A stretch of 64,000 bases of DNA from NCBI GenBank assembly GCA_043801445.1, contig JAZDMB010000033.1:1-64000 (forward strand). The letters are read 5' to 3'. The notes under the pieces were generated by a model, which was given only the letters and a program-made list of their open reading frames with translations, did no database searches and was not told the origin of the DNA. A program made the position numbers and the translations under genes. The stretch is from JAZDFP01 sp043801445 (GTDB lineage: Bacteria > Planctomycetota > MHYJ01 > JACQXL01). Every line of letters starts with the position of its first letter. Position 1 is the first letter of the stretch. Below are positions 25,520-34,611 of the stretch, in pieces.

Positions 25520-27163
25520 ATGCCTCAATTGATTATTAAATGGGGTCATCAAGAGCATCGTTTGTCGATAAATACTCCTCAAATCAGCATTGGGCGCTCT
25601 GACAAAAACCAGCTCCAACTAAAAAATGATAAAATTTCCCGTTACCACTTTCAAATTGCTCAAACTCCCAGCGGCTATCTTCTAAGTGATTTTGGCAGTA
25701 GTAATGGCACATTTTTAAATGGACAACGGATAGAGAGAAAAATCCTTCAGAATAATGACACCATAAAAATAAGCGATATTACAATTATTTTTTTAGCCGG
25801 AAGTTCGACTCTCCCCACGCAAGGTGAAATATCTCAGGAGCAATTACAGCCTACAGTAATTACAAATTCGAATCCTTCAACCAGACCGGTATTAAGCGAA
25901 AACGATACAGTGATAATTACTAATGTGAATAAAAATATTGTTTCACAGCCGACTAAAAACTTATTTCCTTCTCGCCCTCTAAATTCTCAGCAAAAACCTT
26001 TAATAACGTCACCTTCACCCATGAATCAAATTAGGAAAAACGAGTTCTCGATCCCATCTCAGGCAACAAAAATTAATACCATTTCTTCCAAACCCAATAT
26101 AATTTCTGCTGATAGAAAAAATCTTGTTCCCCAGCCCGCAAGTATTAAAACCGCATCAACAATTTCTCGGACACAAACAGCTGTAGGTGCACCGAATAAA
26201 ATAATGATGCCTCCGCAGAGTAACAAACTTTTAACGGGAATCAATACTACTTCTCCTAAACCCAATATAATTTCTGCTGATAAAAAACTTCTCGTTTCTC
26301 AGCCCGCAAGTATTAAAACCGCATCAACAATTTCTCGGACACAAACAGCTGTAGGTGCACCGAATAAAATAATGATGCCTCCTCAGAGTAACAAACCTTC
26401 TGCTTTAGTCAAACACAAATCCAGTACAGCTATTGGTAAATTAATGCCTCAGAAAAATCAGAAAGATGATTACCGAGAAACGAATGCTAAACCTCAATCC
26501 AACAAGAATAAAAAATATTATATTATAGGTGGGGTTATTGTTGTTGTTATCATTTTGATTATTATTTTAGTTAAGCAGAACGGTGCCGTCGAAAAGGAGT
26601 TAGAAGTAAATGCAAGAATTAATAACTTGATCACAGAGGCAAATGGTTTATATGAAGACAAGAAATTTGACGAATCACTCAAGAAATACCGGGAAATCTT
26701 AATCGAATGCAAAAATCCTAAATATATAGCTATAATCAAGGGGAATATTGAAAAGATTGAATCGCAAGTCTCAAAAGAAGAAGAAGCTCAAACGAAATTG
26801 GATGAATTGATAAGTAAAAAGAAGAAGTATGCCGTTAAAGACTATCCTGAATTATTAAAAGAATTCCAGAGCTTTATCAAAGAATATGATACGACATCAT
26901 TTGCACTGACGGCAAAAAACGAAATGGAATCCATAAAAAGGCTTGCTGAATCGGAAGAAAGCGAAAGGGAAAGCAAGCGTGTTGAGGCAGTTGAATCTGA
27001 GGCTAAAACTCTTTTCGATAAAGAGGAATATGATGCGGCTATAAATAAATTGCAAGAATTCCTTGATAAAAATCCTTCTTTGAACAATCGTCTTAAAAGT
27101 CGGATAAGGAAAACTATTGCAGACATTAAAAAGGAAAAAGGTGGAAATTCCGAAAAGAAATGA
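25520..27163 (+). CDS. FHA-domain membrane protein with TPR-like C terminus
   Basis: A 547-residue protein. Residues 1-95 form a clear FHA phosphothreonine-binding domain (ISIGRSDKNQL, ISRYHFQI, DFGSSNGTFLNGQRI). A long Ser/Pro/Asn/Gln-rich linker follows and contains a nearly perfect 56-residue tandem duplication (DNA repeats starting at about 26093 and 26261, period 168). A transmembrane helix lies at about 335-352 (YYIIGGVIVVVIILIIILV), and the C-terminal part has TPR-like helices (LYEDKKFDESLKKYREIL). The FHA domain is therefore cytoplasmic and the TPR part probably periplasmic, linking phospho-signalling to the envelope. No kinase gene is nearby. Confidence 0.85.
   Translation: MPQLIIKWGHQEHRLSINTPQISIGRSDKNQLQLKNDKISRYHFQIAQTPSGYLLSDFGSSNGTFLNGQRIERKILQNNDTIKISDITIIFLAGSSTLPTQGEISQEQLQPTVITNSNPSTRPVLSENDTVIITNVNKNIVSQPTKNLFPSRPLNSQQKPLITSPSPMNQIRKNEFSIPSQATKINTISSKPNIISADRKNLVPQPASIKTASTISRTQTAVGAPNKIMMPPQSNKLLTGINTTSPKPNIISADKKLLVSQPASIKTASTISRTQTAVGAPNKIMMPPQSNKPSALVKHKSSTAIGKLMPQKNQKDDYRETNAKPQSNKNKKYYIIGGVIVVVIILIIILVKQNGAVEKELEVNARINNLITEANGLYEDKKFDESLKKYREILIECKNPKYIAIIKGNIEKIESQVSKEEEAQTKLDELISKKKKYAVKDYPELLKEFQSFIKEYDTTSFALTAKNEMESIKRLAESEESERESKRVEAVESEAKTLFDKEEYDAAINKLQEFLDKNPSLNNRLKSRIRKTIADIKKEKGGNSEKK
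26093..26396 (+). repeat. Tandem 168-bp duplication inside the FHA gene
   Basis: Sequence from CCCAATATAATTTCTGCTGA at 26093 repeats from 26261. Over more than 130 bases the copies are nearly identical. The high identity at DNA level indicates a recent event, or possibly an assembly issue. Confidence 0.8.
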
Positions 27164-27203
27164 ACCTTTTCGGTTTTCATCCGTTTATATATATAGACCT
27201 GAA

Positions 27204-27233
27204 CCTGCCCGACTGGATTACCGGTCAGGCTGG
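27204..27233. repeat. 30-bp PAR-family palindrome, intergenic
   Basis: CCTGCCCGACTGG, ATTA, CCGGTCAGGCTGG. It has the same 30-bp length and the same CCTGCCCGAC arm as the other copies, and lies between the FHA gene and the prenyltransferase-like gene. Confidence 0.65.
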
Positions 27234-27290
27234 TATGATTATTACTGGTAAAATATTTATTATATATTAATTTATCCAAAGGAGGTTTTT

Positions 27291-28865
27291 ATGCCAACTG
27301 CAATTAGACCGTCTGACGACCAGCTACAAGAAGTTGAAATTCGCGAGGGGTCCATAGCTGATAAAGCACTGTCCAATAAATTTGATTTTAATCTTTGGTT
27401 TCAAGGACAACTCCAACTTGCCCCATGGTGGGGAATCTCACTTGCTTTTCATGTTCTGTTAATTCTTTTCCTTGCTTCTATACAAACTACAAGTAATATT
27501 TTAACTGATGATAAAATTACCGTTGTTGAGATGAAACCATTGGTGGAGGAGAAAATAGAACAAGTTGAAGAAAAACCAGATGAAAAAGTTGAGGTGGAAG
27601 AATCAACCGTTGAAGAAGTGGAGGCAACAGCAACTGAAGATATTCCTGATGCACAAGATGAATTTGATACACAAAGTCCTCTTAAAGGCGCGGGTGTCTA
27701 TGATACTATCGGTATTGGCGGCGGATTAGGTGGCAAAAGACGAGGCGGTCGTAGAGGAAAAAAACGCATGGCTTCTGAAGATGCTGTGATAGCAGGGCTT
27801 ATCTGGTTAGCCAAGCATCAGAATCCTGACGGTTCATGGGGTGCTAAGGCATTTCAGAATCAATGCCGCTCTGCCAAATGTTCAGGTACAGGTGATGATC
27901 AATATAATATTGGTCTGACCGGATTATCCATGCTTGCTTTCACAGGCGCCGGTTATACTAATAGTTCACGGGATACTTACGAAGGCATCTGTTTTGGTGA
28001 TGTCGTTCGAAAAAGCGCGCTCTATCTTACCGGTATCCAACTTTCTGACGGTACTTTTGGCGGTGTCAGAGAAGGTAAATTTATGTATAATCAGTCGGTG
28101 GCTACATATGCTATGGCTGACCTTTATGCTTTAACTATGGACAATCCAGCCGGTGTTATTTTTAGAGACCCTGTAGAAAGAGCGGTTAAATATATTTTAG
28201 ATGTCCAGAATCCCGGTAAGGCATGGCGTTATCAGCCAAAAAGCGGTCAAAATGATACCTCGGTTGGCGGCTGGGTCGCCATGGCTTTGAAAGCCGCAGA
28301 AGGCGGCAATATTTCTGTTCCTCCGGAAGCATTCGCCGGTATTAAATCATTCTTTGATGATGTTACTGATAAAAATTATGGCAAGGTTGGTTATACGGAA
28401 CTTGGCAGTCTTGCTGTCAGGGGAGATGAAGACCAGCGTTTGGTAAATGCTAATACGATACAACCTTCTCTTACCGCCATCGGTATAATGGTCCGTATCT
28501 TTATAGATAAAAAAACTACCGATCCATTAATAAAACTTGGAGTTAGCCAAATTCTTTCAAGACTACCAACATGGGATACATCTAATCCCTGTATTATTGA
28601 TTATTATTACTGGTTTTATGCTTCATATTGTTTGAATCAGTATGACGGACCTAGTGGGGCGAGTTGGACTGCGTGGAATGAGAAAATCAAAGATGTTCTA
28701 TTAAAGCATCAACGCACTAAAGCAGATGGTTGTGCCAATGGTAGTTGGGATCCTATCGACAGGTGGAGTAGTGAGGCGAGTCGGGTTTATTGCGTTGCTA
28801 CCAACGTTTTAACATTAGAAGTTTATTATCGTCTTGGTATAGTTAAATTAGGAGGAGGACACTAA
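27291..28865 (+). CDS. Membrane-anchored prenyltransferase / squalene-oxidase-repeat protein
   Basis: A 524-residue protein. A cytoplasmic N terminus of about 40 residues precedes one transmembrane helix (WWGISLAFHVLLILFLA), then an acidic Glu/Val-rich linker to about residue 125 and a basic Gly/Arg patch (GGKRRGGRRGKKR). From about 160 to the end there is an alpha/alpha-toroid of the prenyltransferase and squalene cyclase repeat type (GLIWLAKHQNPDGSWG, GIQLSDGTFGG). The N-terminal layout resembles TonB. Similar proteins are common in Planctomycetota, and no enzymatic activity is established. AAAGGAGG stands before the ATG at 27291. It probably works with the two preceding envelope genes. Confidence 0.8.
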   Translation: MPTAIRPSDDQLQEVEIREGSIADKALSNKFDFNLWFQGQLQLAPWWGISLAFHVLLILFLASIQTTSNILTDDKITVVEMKPLVEEKIEQVEEKPDEKVEVEESTVEEVEATATEDIPDAQDEFDTQSPLKGAGVYDTIGIGGGLGGKRRGGRRGKKRMASEDAVIAGLIWLAKHQNPDGSWGAKAFQNQCRSAKCSGTGDDQYNIGLTGLSMLAFTGAGYTNSSRDTYEGICFGDVVRKSALYLTGIQLSDGTFGGVREGKFMYNQSVATYAMADLYALTMDNPAGVIFRDPVERAVKYILDVQNPGKAWRYQPKSGQNDTSVGGWVAMALKAAEGGNISVPPEAFAGIKSFFDDVTDKNYGKVGYTELGSLAVRGDEDQRLVNANTIQPSLTAIGIMVRIFIDKKTTDPLIKLGVSQILSRLPTWDTSNPCIIDYYYWFYASYCLNQYDGPSGASWTAWNEKIKDVLLKHQRTKADGCANGSWDPIDRWSSEASRVYCVATNVLTLEVYYRLGIVKLGGGH

Positions 28866-29258
28866 TCTGCCTGACGGCAAGGCAGGTTTGTTGATTAAAC
28901 GACAGCCACTGATTTTAAATATCTAATCCAGTGTAATGTGGCTATCTAAACTATTCTTATTTGTCTTATCATGATTTAGTCTACTATTATTGCTATTCTT
29001 CATCTTCATTTCAAGCAATGCACCTTTCGTATATATTTATAGTAGAAAAACAAGTTGACTCCATTAGAAATGTTTATATAAATGTAGTATAGCATAATAT
29101 AAGATTAATTAACTTAATTACTTCCAATCAATTATCTGATGAAATTAAGCAACTACCCGTATAGAATTCCCGAAATTATTGCTTTACTAATTGCTCATGG
29201 AATAAAAGAATATATCAGATGGTTAAAAATAAACTGTAAATAAGGAATAATAAACTAA
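28866..29258. promoter_or_regulatory. Spacer with candidate promoter for cmk-plsC-rpsA
   Basis: A short palindrome lies just after the stop (28866-28885) and an AGCCAC/GTGGCT inverted pair near 28903-28942. TTGACT (29055-29060) and TATAAA (29077-29082), 16 bases apart, could be the promoter of the following operon, about 175 bases before cmk. No gene or RNA is recognised in the rest. Confidence 0.4.
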
Positions 29259-29960
29259 ATGCCCATTGTTATAACAATAGATGGTCCTGCCGGATCGGGA
29301 AAAAGTACCATAGCTAAATTACTCGCCCAGAAAATGTCATTTCATTATTTAGACACGGGTGCTCTTTATCGCGCAATTACATTGAAAGCAGTTCAGAATA
29401 AAATCAGATTATCCGATAAGCGCTCTATAGCTGAATTAGTTCCAAGTAGCGCTATAAAATTCATATATACGGTTTGTTTAACCAAGATGAAAACCGCTAA
29501 GGCACAGATTTTGTTGGATGGTAAAGACGTCTCAAAAAAGATTAGAGACCCACGATTAACCGCCTCTGTTTCTAAAATATCGTCATTACCTTTGGTTCGT
29601 AAAGCTATGGTTAAATTACAAAGAAAACTATCCGCTGGTAAGAATATAGTCTGCGAAGGACGGGATATGGGGAGCGTTGTTTTTCCGCTGGCAAAAATTA
29701 AATTTTATCTTGATGCATCCATTGAAACACGCGCTCAAAGACGTTACAAGGAATCTCTTTTGTTGTTTCCACGCAAATATATAACGTATAGCCAGATACT
29801 TAAAGAAATATCCATCCGTGACTATCGTGATACACATCGTAAAATAGCACCGTTAGTGAAACCGCACAATAGTTTTTATATCGATACTTCTGATTTAACT
29901 GTTTCTCAAGTGTTAAAAACAATGTTGAAAATAATAAATGACAAATTGGATAAAAAATAG
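29259..29960 (+). CDS. cmk: Cytidylate kinase
   Basis: Phosphorylates CMP and dCMP using ATP. The 233-residue protein begins with the P-loop ITIDGPAGSGKST, followed by FHYLDTGALYRAIT and CEGRDMGSVVFP, all typical of Cmk. The order cmk, plsC, rpsA is found in several bacterial groups. The spacing to plsC is short (26 bases with the start I chose). No strong ribosome binding site is seen before the ATG at 29259. Confidence 0.94.
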   Translation: MPIVITIDGPAGSGKSTIAKLLAQKMSFHYLDTGALYRAITLKAVQNKIRLSDKRSIAELVPSSAIKFIYTVCLTKMKTAKAQILLDGKDVSKKIRDPRLTASVSKISSLPLVRKAMVKLQRKLSAGKNIVCEGRDMGSVVFPLAKIKFYLDASIETRAQRRYKESLLLFPRKYITYSQILKEISIRDYRDTHRKIAPLVKPHNSFYIDTSDLTVSQVLKTMLKIINDKLDKK

Positions 29961-29986
29961 CATTTTACTTGCTTATTTTTATTTCT

Positions 29987-30583
29987 ATGATTTATTTAAT
30001 AGTTTGGAATGTGGCAAGATTATTAGCGATAGTTTTCTTCAGGCTAAGAGCATTCGGCAGAAAAAACATTCCTGATAACAGCGGAGTTGTATTGGCGTCT
30101 AATCACCAAAGTTATCTTGACCCGGTGCTGATTGGACTGCCTCTGGCTAGACCGGTTTATTTTTTAGCCAGAAAGGAGTTGTTTGAGTTCAACAGATTCT
30201 TCGGATGGTTTCTTAGGAATCTGCATGCAATTCCTCTGGAAAGAAGAACATTTGATTCTACCGGGTTGCGTGAGGCAATAGAAATATTACAAAAAGGAGG
30301 TCTTCTGGTAGTTTTCCCGGAAGGGACAAGAACATCTGACGGGAAAATCGGGAAAATACAAAAGGGAATAGGTTTATTGGGGCTTAAAGCAAACGTTCCT
30401 TTGACACCTACATTGATTAATGGGACTTATCAATCGTGGCCCAGACAACATAAGCTGCCGATAAGATTTAAACCGGTAAGCATCAGGTTTAATAAACCTA
30501 TTTGGCTCGACAAAACAAATATATCTGGCCTGGTAAATTACTGGGAAGAATTGAAAAACTCAAAAAGCGGCATTGTGAAATAA
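29987..30583 (+). CDS. plsC: 1-acyl-sn-glycerol-3-phosphate acyltransferase
   Basis: Makes phosphatidic acid from lysophosphatidic acid and an acyl donor at the membrane. The start is set at the ATG at 29987 (MIYLIVWNVARL, 198 residues); a TTG six codons upstream is less likely. A membrane helix at the N terminus is followed by the acyltransferase motifs NHQSYLDP (HX4D), LERRTFDS and VFPEGTR. It lies between cmk and rpsA on the same strand. Confidence 0.9.
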   Translation: MIYLIVWNVARLLAIVFFRLRAFGRKNIPDNSGVVLASNHQSYLDPVLIGLPLARPVYFLARKELFEFNRFFGWFLRNLHAIPLERRTFDSTGLREAIEILQKGGLLVVFPEGTRTSDGKIGKIQKGIGLLGLKANVPLTPTLINGTYQSWPRQHKLPIRFKPVSIRFNKPIWLDKTNISGLVNYWEELKNSKSGIVK

Positions 30584-30607
30584 ATTTTAGAAAGGAGAAT
30601 TATAGGG

Positions 30608-32281
30608 ATGAATATTACAGCGGCTTTTCAAAAATACGGGGTTTCGACCGCAACAGTTGACAGAAAAATTAATGATTATCTGCAAGGTTTATCCAGCGAC
30701 GAGACGGTTAAATTGTATGAGAAATCCCCCAAAGAATTAACACCTCATACCATTATCAAAGGTAAAGTCGTCAATATCAGCGGAAATAATGTTATTATTG
30801 ATATCGGCTATAAATCAGAAGGATTTATTAATGTTGACGAATTCGGCGGAATAAAAAATGTTAAAATCGGCGATGAAGTTGATATTTATATCGATGAGGT
30901 TGAGAATGAATCTGGAATGGTGGTTATTTCTAAAAGTGAAGCTGATCACCTTAAGGGATGGGAGCTATTGGTTAAATCGGCTAAGGAAAATTCTATCATT
31001 CGTGGTAAGGTTGCCAAGAAAATTCCGGGTGGGTATTTAGTAGATGTTGGTGTTTTAGCATTTTTGCCTTCATCACAAGTTGATATACGCAAGGAAAGTG
31101 ATGCTAATTTATTAAATCATGAAATAGAATGCAAAATTATTAAGATAGACACCCAAAGAATGAATGTCATTGTTTCCCGTAAGATTCTTATCGAAGAACA
31201 ACGGGCTGTAATGAAACGAAAAATTCTCAGCGAAATTAAAGAGGGTGATGCCTTACAGGGTGTCGTGAAAAATATCGTTGATTTCGGGGCTTTTGTTGAT
31301 TTGGGTGGCATTGATGCTCTTCTTCATATTGGTGATATGTCCTGGAGAAGAGTCAGCCATCCTTCTGAAGTAGTCGCCCTTGACCAGTCGATTAATGTTA
31401 AAATCCTGAAAATAGACCCCCAAAGTGAACGTGTTTTTGTGGGACTAAAACAATTAACGGAAAATCCGTGGGAAAAAGTGACAACTAAATATGAGCCAAC
31501 ACAAAAAGTCAAGGGTAAAGTTGTTAATATTGTTTCTTACGGTGTTTTTGTGGGGTTGGAACCCGGCATAGAAGGACTTCTTCATATCTCTGAAATGTCG
31601 TGGACAAAAAAGATTTCCCATCCATCTGAATTAGTTGCAATCGGAGATATCATTGAGGTTGTTATTTTAAAAATTAATCCGGCTAAACAGGAAATATCTT
31701 TGGGGATGAAACAATTGGAAGCTAATCCTTGGATAGACATAGAGAAAAAATACTCCATAGGTACAAAAATTCAAGGCAGGGTAAAAAATGTTACAGCATA
31801 CGGTGCATTTATTGAAATTGAAGAAGGTGTGGATGGTCTTATCCACCAATCAGATATGATTTGGACCAGGAAAACGGTTAAGCCAGCCAGTATAGTGAAA
31901 AAGGGCGACAAAATTGAGGCGGTGATTCTTTCAATAGACCCGGTTCAGAAACGTGTTTCTTTAGGATTGAAACAACTTACCGCTAATCCATGGGAAACAA
32001 CTTTGGTTGAAAAATATCCCATCGGCACGATAATTGAAGGCACGATTAGTAAAATTGGCAGTAAAGGTGTTAGTCTCGAATTAGACGAACAAATAGAAGG
32101 TTTTTTACCACACAAACTAGCCCGACAGGACACCGGGTCCGGCGGTGATGAAACATCAGAAAGTATTGCTTCTGACGAGACGAGTCAATTAAAAACTAAT
32201 CAACATATTAAGGTTGAGGTAGTAGAATTAGATCCCAAAGAATGCGTGGTGGTTGTAAAAATATCCGAAATACCCTCATAA
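30608..32281 (+). CDS. rpsA: 30S ribosomal protein S1
   Basis: A 557-residue protein with six S1 RNA-binding domains, starting near residues 45, 130, 215, 300, 385 and 470. The third to fifth are the most canonical (GVVKNIVDFGAFVDLGGIDA, GKVVNIVSYGVFVGLEPGIE, GRVKNVTAYGAFIEIEEGVD). Six domains match S1 of Gram-negative bacteria and support a diderm host. AAAGGAGAATTATAGGG precedes the ATG. The link between the last domain and the tail (ARQDTGSGGDETSESIASDE) is Ser/Gly/Glu-rich and includes a small palindrome, possibly another short insertion. Confidence 0.93.
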   Translation: MNITAAFQKYGVSTATVDRKINDYLQGLSSDETVKLYEKSPKELTPHTIIKGKVVNISGNNVIIDIGYKSEGFINVDEFGGIKNVKIGDEVDIYIDEVENESGMVVISKSEADHLKGWELLVKSAKENSIIRGKVAKKIPGGYLVDVGVLAFLPSSQVDIRKESDANLLNHEIECKIIKIDTQRMNVIVSRKILIEEQRAVMKRKILSEIKEGDALQGVVKNIVDFGAFVDLGGIDALLHIGDMSWRRVSHPSEVVALDQSINVKILKIDPQSERVFVGLKQLTENPWEKVTTKYEPTQKVKGKVVNIVSYGVFVGLEPGIEGLLHISEMSWTKKISHPSELVAIGDIIEVVILKINPAKQEISLGMKQLEANPWIDIEKKYSIGTKIQGRVKNVTAYGAFIEIEEGVDGLIHQSDMIWTRKTVKPASIVKKGDKIEAVILSIDPVQKRVSLGLKQLTANPWETTLVEKYPIGTIIEGTISKIGSKGVSLELDEQIEGFLPHKLARQDTGSGGDETSESIASDETSQLKTNQHIKVEVVELDPKECVVVVKISEIPS

Positions 32282-32473
32282 ATTTAGACTTATCGGATGC
32301 AGTCTTTTTCTTGCGACCCTGTGCCTGCCGCCCCGAAGGACGATACTTACCACAGGCGGGAAGCAGATTCGCCCCTGGCGGATTTTGTTCCTGATAACCT
32401 ACCTGATTGGAAGTTAGAAAATTATAAAATACCGTGCAGTTTTTAGTGCGGTTCAGACATTCATATATTAAGT

Positions 32474-32881
32474 ATGGGACAATTAGCCAGAATAGGTGTA
32501 TCTTTGGATGCGGAACTTCTTAAGCGGTTTGACAGTTGGGTTTCCCGGGAAGGTTACCCGACCCGCTCCGAAGCAATTGAAGGACTTATTAATGCGGCGC
32601 TGATAAAAAAACAATGGCAAAAATTAGATAATCAAGTCGCCGGAGCAATTGTTTTTATCTATAATCATCATAAAAGAGAATTGGTTAATAAAATGCTCAA
32701 TATCCAGCATAATTTTGACAAGATAATTATCTCTTCACAACATATTCATCTTGACCATAATAATTGCTTGGAGATTGTGGTAACAAAAGGTAAGGTGAAA
32801 GAGATATTGAATCTTATGTCTAATATCAGGATAATCAAGGGGATAAAACATTCCGATTTGGTAATGACTACAGCCGGTTAG
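32474..32881 (+). CDS. nikR: Nickel-responsive regulator NikR
   Basis: A 135-residue transcription factor. The N-terminal ribbon-helix-helix (ARIGVSLDAELLKRFDSWV) binds DNA. The C-terminal ACT-like domain carries the nickel ligands His79, His90, His92 and Cys98 in SSQHIHLDHNNCLEIVV, with spacing identical to E. coli NikR (76, 87, 89, 95). It is encoded 2.1 kb upstream of a TonB receptor and ECF metal transporter on the same strand, with one permease gene between. It probably represses the uptake genes when nickel is sufficient. The spacer before it (32282-32473) holds GC-rich repeat text and no clear operator. Confidence 0.93.
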   Translation: MGQLARIGVSLDAELLKRFDSWVSREGYPTRSEAIEGLINAALIKKQWQKLDNQVAGAIVFIYNHHKRELVNKMLNIQHNFDKIIISSQHIHLDHNNCLEIVVTKGKVKEILNLMSNIRIIKGIKHSDLVMTTAG

Positions 32882-32961
32882 GATATTGACACGATATATA
32901 TTTTTTTGTATATTAGTAGCACGATTATAAAATTTGTATTACTATAATATATAATAAAACT

Positions 32962-33019
32962 GGTTGGTTTACTAGGCGAACTTTCGCGCCTTTCTCCGGT
33001 GCGGATGGATAAACCAATC
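32962..33019 (+). ncRNA. Candidate structured RNA with three-way junction
   Basis: GGTTGGTTTA (32962-32971) pairs with TAAACCAATC (33010-33019) over ten base pairs including one G-U. Inside are two hairpins: AGGCG/CGCCT (32974-32978 with 32987-32991) and TCCG-GTG-CGGA (32995-33005). This forms a compact three-way junction 118 bases before the permease start. I cannot match it to a known riboswitch. It may be a cis-regulator of the permease gene, a small RNA, or chance. Confidence 0.3.
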
Positions 33020-33136
33020 TTTAGAATAAGAAAGAAGAAGCGATATGTTAAATAAATTGCTTGATAGAAACTATCCGTTTTATTGTCTTATTCATGTATT
33101 GTAATAATTAATAATAATTAAAGAGTGGAAATAATA

Positions 33137-34462
33137 ATGAACGAATATCAGGATGATTTAAAAAAAATATTAGGGCGATGGGATTCTATAGCTATTATTA
33201 TTGCAATTGTTATAGGCGTTGGTATCTTTAGGGTCCCGGCTGAAGTCGCAAAATATTTAGGTTATCCCAATTTGATTATTCTGGTATGGGTTTTAGGTGG
33301 AATAATTTCTTTATTAGGAGCCCTCTGTTATGCCGAACTTTCCTCATCCTTTCCGCAAACAGGCGGGAATTACATTTATCTTCGAGAAAGTTATGGACAT
33401 TTGAGTGGTTTTCTTTTTGGTTGGACAGAGTTATTAGTTATCCGGACAGGTTCCATCGCGGCCGTATCTTTTATCTTTGCAGAATATTTGCAATCGTTTT
33501 TATCTTTGGACAAGTGTTTAATCAAACCCAGCGCCATATTTATCGTTTTTATCATTTCCTTTATAAATATAATTGGATTACGGTATGGCAAAAGAGTTCA
33601 GGATGTATCTACTATAGCCAAGATTGCAGCGCTAATCGGGATAATTGTATTGGGCGTTATATCTAAAAAAGGCGACGTCTCTCATTTTTATTCTCCGCCC
33701 ATCACTCTTAATAAGGAAATTTTTGCACTACTTGGCTTAGCATTAATTCCGATACTTTGGACATATGGAGGATGGCATGAAAATACATTTGTGGCAGGAG
33801 AAACTAAAAATGCTAAAAAGACCATTCCCTTCGCATTAATTACAGGAGTTTTTATCATTACCTCATTCTATGTTGCGATAAATTATATATACATCTACTT
33901 AATACCTATCAGGGAAATAACTAATTCTAATTTGATAGCATCGGATGTGTTGCAGATTTTATTGGGAGGTAATGGAAAGAAATTATTAGAGGTCATGATT
34001 ATTATATCTTCGCTTGGATGTCTCAATGCTATGATAATAACAGGTAGCAGGGTCACATATGCAATGGCAAAAGACAATATAATTTTTAAATATATGGGAA
34101 AACCTAATACCAAATATGGGACACCACACCGGGCAATTATTATCAATGCTATTTGGTCTATCGTATTAATTATAATGGGAACTTTTAACGAGCTCCTATT
34201 TTTTACGGGGATACTTGTGTGGTTATTTTTTGCATTGGTAGTAGGAGGGATTTTTATATTACGTTATAAGTTTCCCGATATAGAAAGACCCCACAAGGTT
34301 TTGGGTTACCCGGTCGTCCCCGCTATTTTCATCATTATCTGCATACTACTTTCTATCAATACTATAATTTTTTGCCCGGTTCAATCATTGATTGGATTGG
34401 GTTTGGCAATGACCGGTATCCCGGTATTTTTTATATCCCGACAAAAAAACAGGGTTTTATAA
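33137..34462 (+). CDS. APC-family amino acid permease
   Basis: A polytopic inner-membrane transporter of 441 residues with about 12 hydrophobic segments. The first contains the APC signature IAIIIAIVIGVGIFRVPAEV, and CYAELSSSFPQTGGNYIYLR follows in the loop after the second segment, typical of LAT-type amino acid exchangers. I use the ATG at 33137; a GTG four codons upstream is possible. The substrate is not readable. It sits between nikR and the TonB receptor, so uptake of a metal-chelating amino acid such as histidine is conceivable, but this is speculation. Confidence 0.85.
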   Translation: MNEYQDDLKKILGRWDSIAIIIAIVIGVGIFRVPAEVAKYLGYPNLIILVWVLGGIISLLGALCYAELSSSFPQTGGNYIYLRESYGHLSGFLFGWTELLVIRTGSIAAVSFIFAEYLQSFLSLDKCLIKPSAIFIVFIISFINIIGLRYGKRVQDVSTIAKIAALIGIIVLGVISKKGDVSHFYSPPITLNKEIFALLGLALIPILWTYGGWHENTFVAGETKNAKKTIPFALITGVFIITSFYVAINYIYIYLIPIREITNSNLIASDVLQILLGGNGKKLLEVMIIISSLGCLNAMIITGSRVTYAMAKDNIIFKYMGKPNTKYGTPHRAIIINAIWSIVLIIMGTFNELLFFTGILVWLFFALVVGGIFILRYKFPDIERPHKVLGYPVVPAIFIIICILLSINTIIFCPVQSLIGLGLAMTGIPVFFISRQKNRVL

Positions 34463-34524
34463 GATAGTATGAGATGCACGTAACTTATAATTATACAATG
34501 ACTACGCAGTTTTTTAATTATCAA

Positions 34525-34549
34525 TATTACATTTGTAAAAAATGTAATA
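34525..34549 (+). promoter_or_regulatory. Candidate NikR operator upstream of the TonB receptor
   Basis: TATTACATTT (34525-34534) and AAATGTAATA (34540-34549) form a perfect 10-bp inverted repeat with a five-base centre, 63 bases before the receptor ATG. The outer half-sites TATTAC and GTAATA are separated by 13 bases. A TTAC-GTAA arrangement of this spacing resembles NikR sites described outside enterobacteria, as I recall them. The location between nikR and a metal-uptake operon fits. No second copy was found before nikR. Confidence 0.5.
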
Positions 34550-34611
34550 CTAATAATTAGTTTAATCTCGTTATTCTAATTTTAATCTTAAATACGAAAA
34601 GGATAATTTTT

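Noticed and set aside
32330..32370. Terminator after rpsA
   Set aside because: The GC-rich partly palindromic sequence lacks a convincing stem and T-run and resembles the dispersed repeats.
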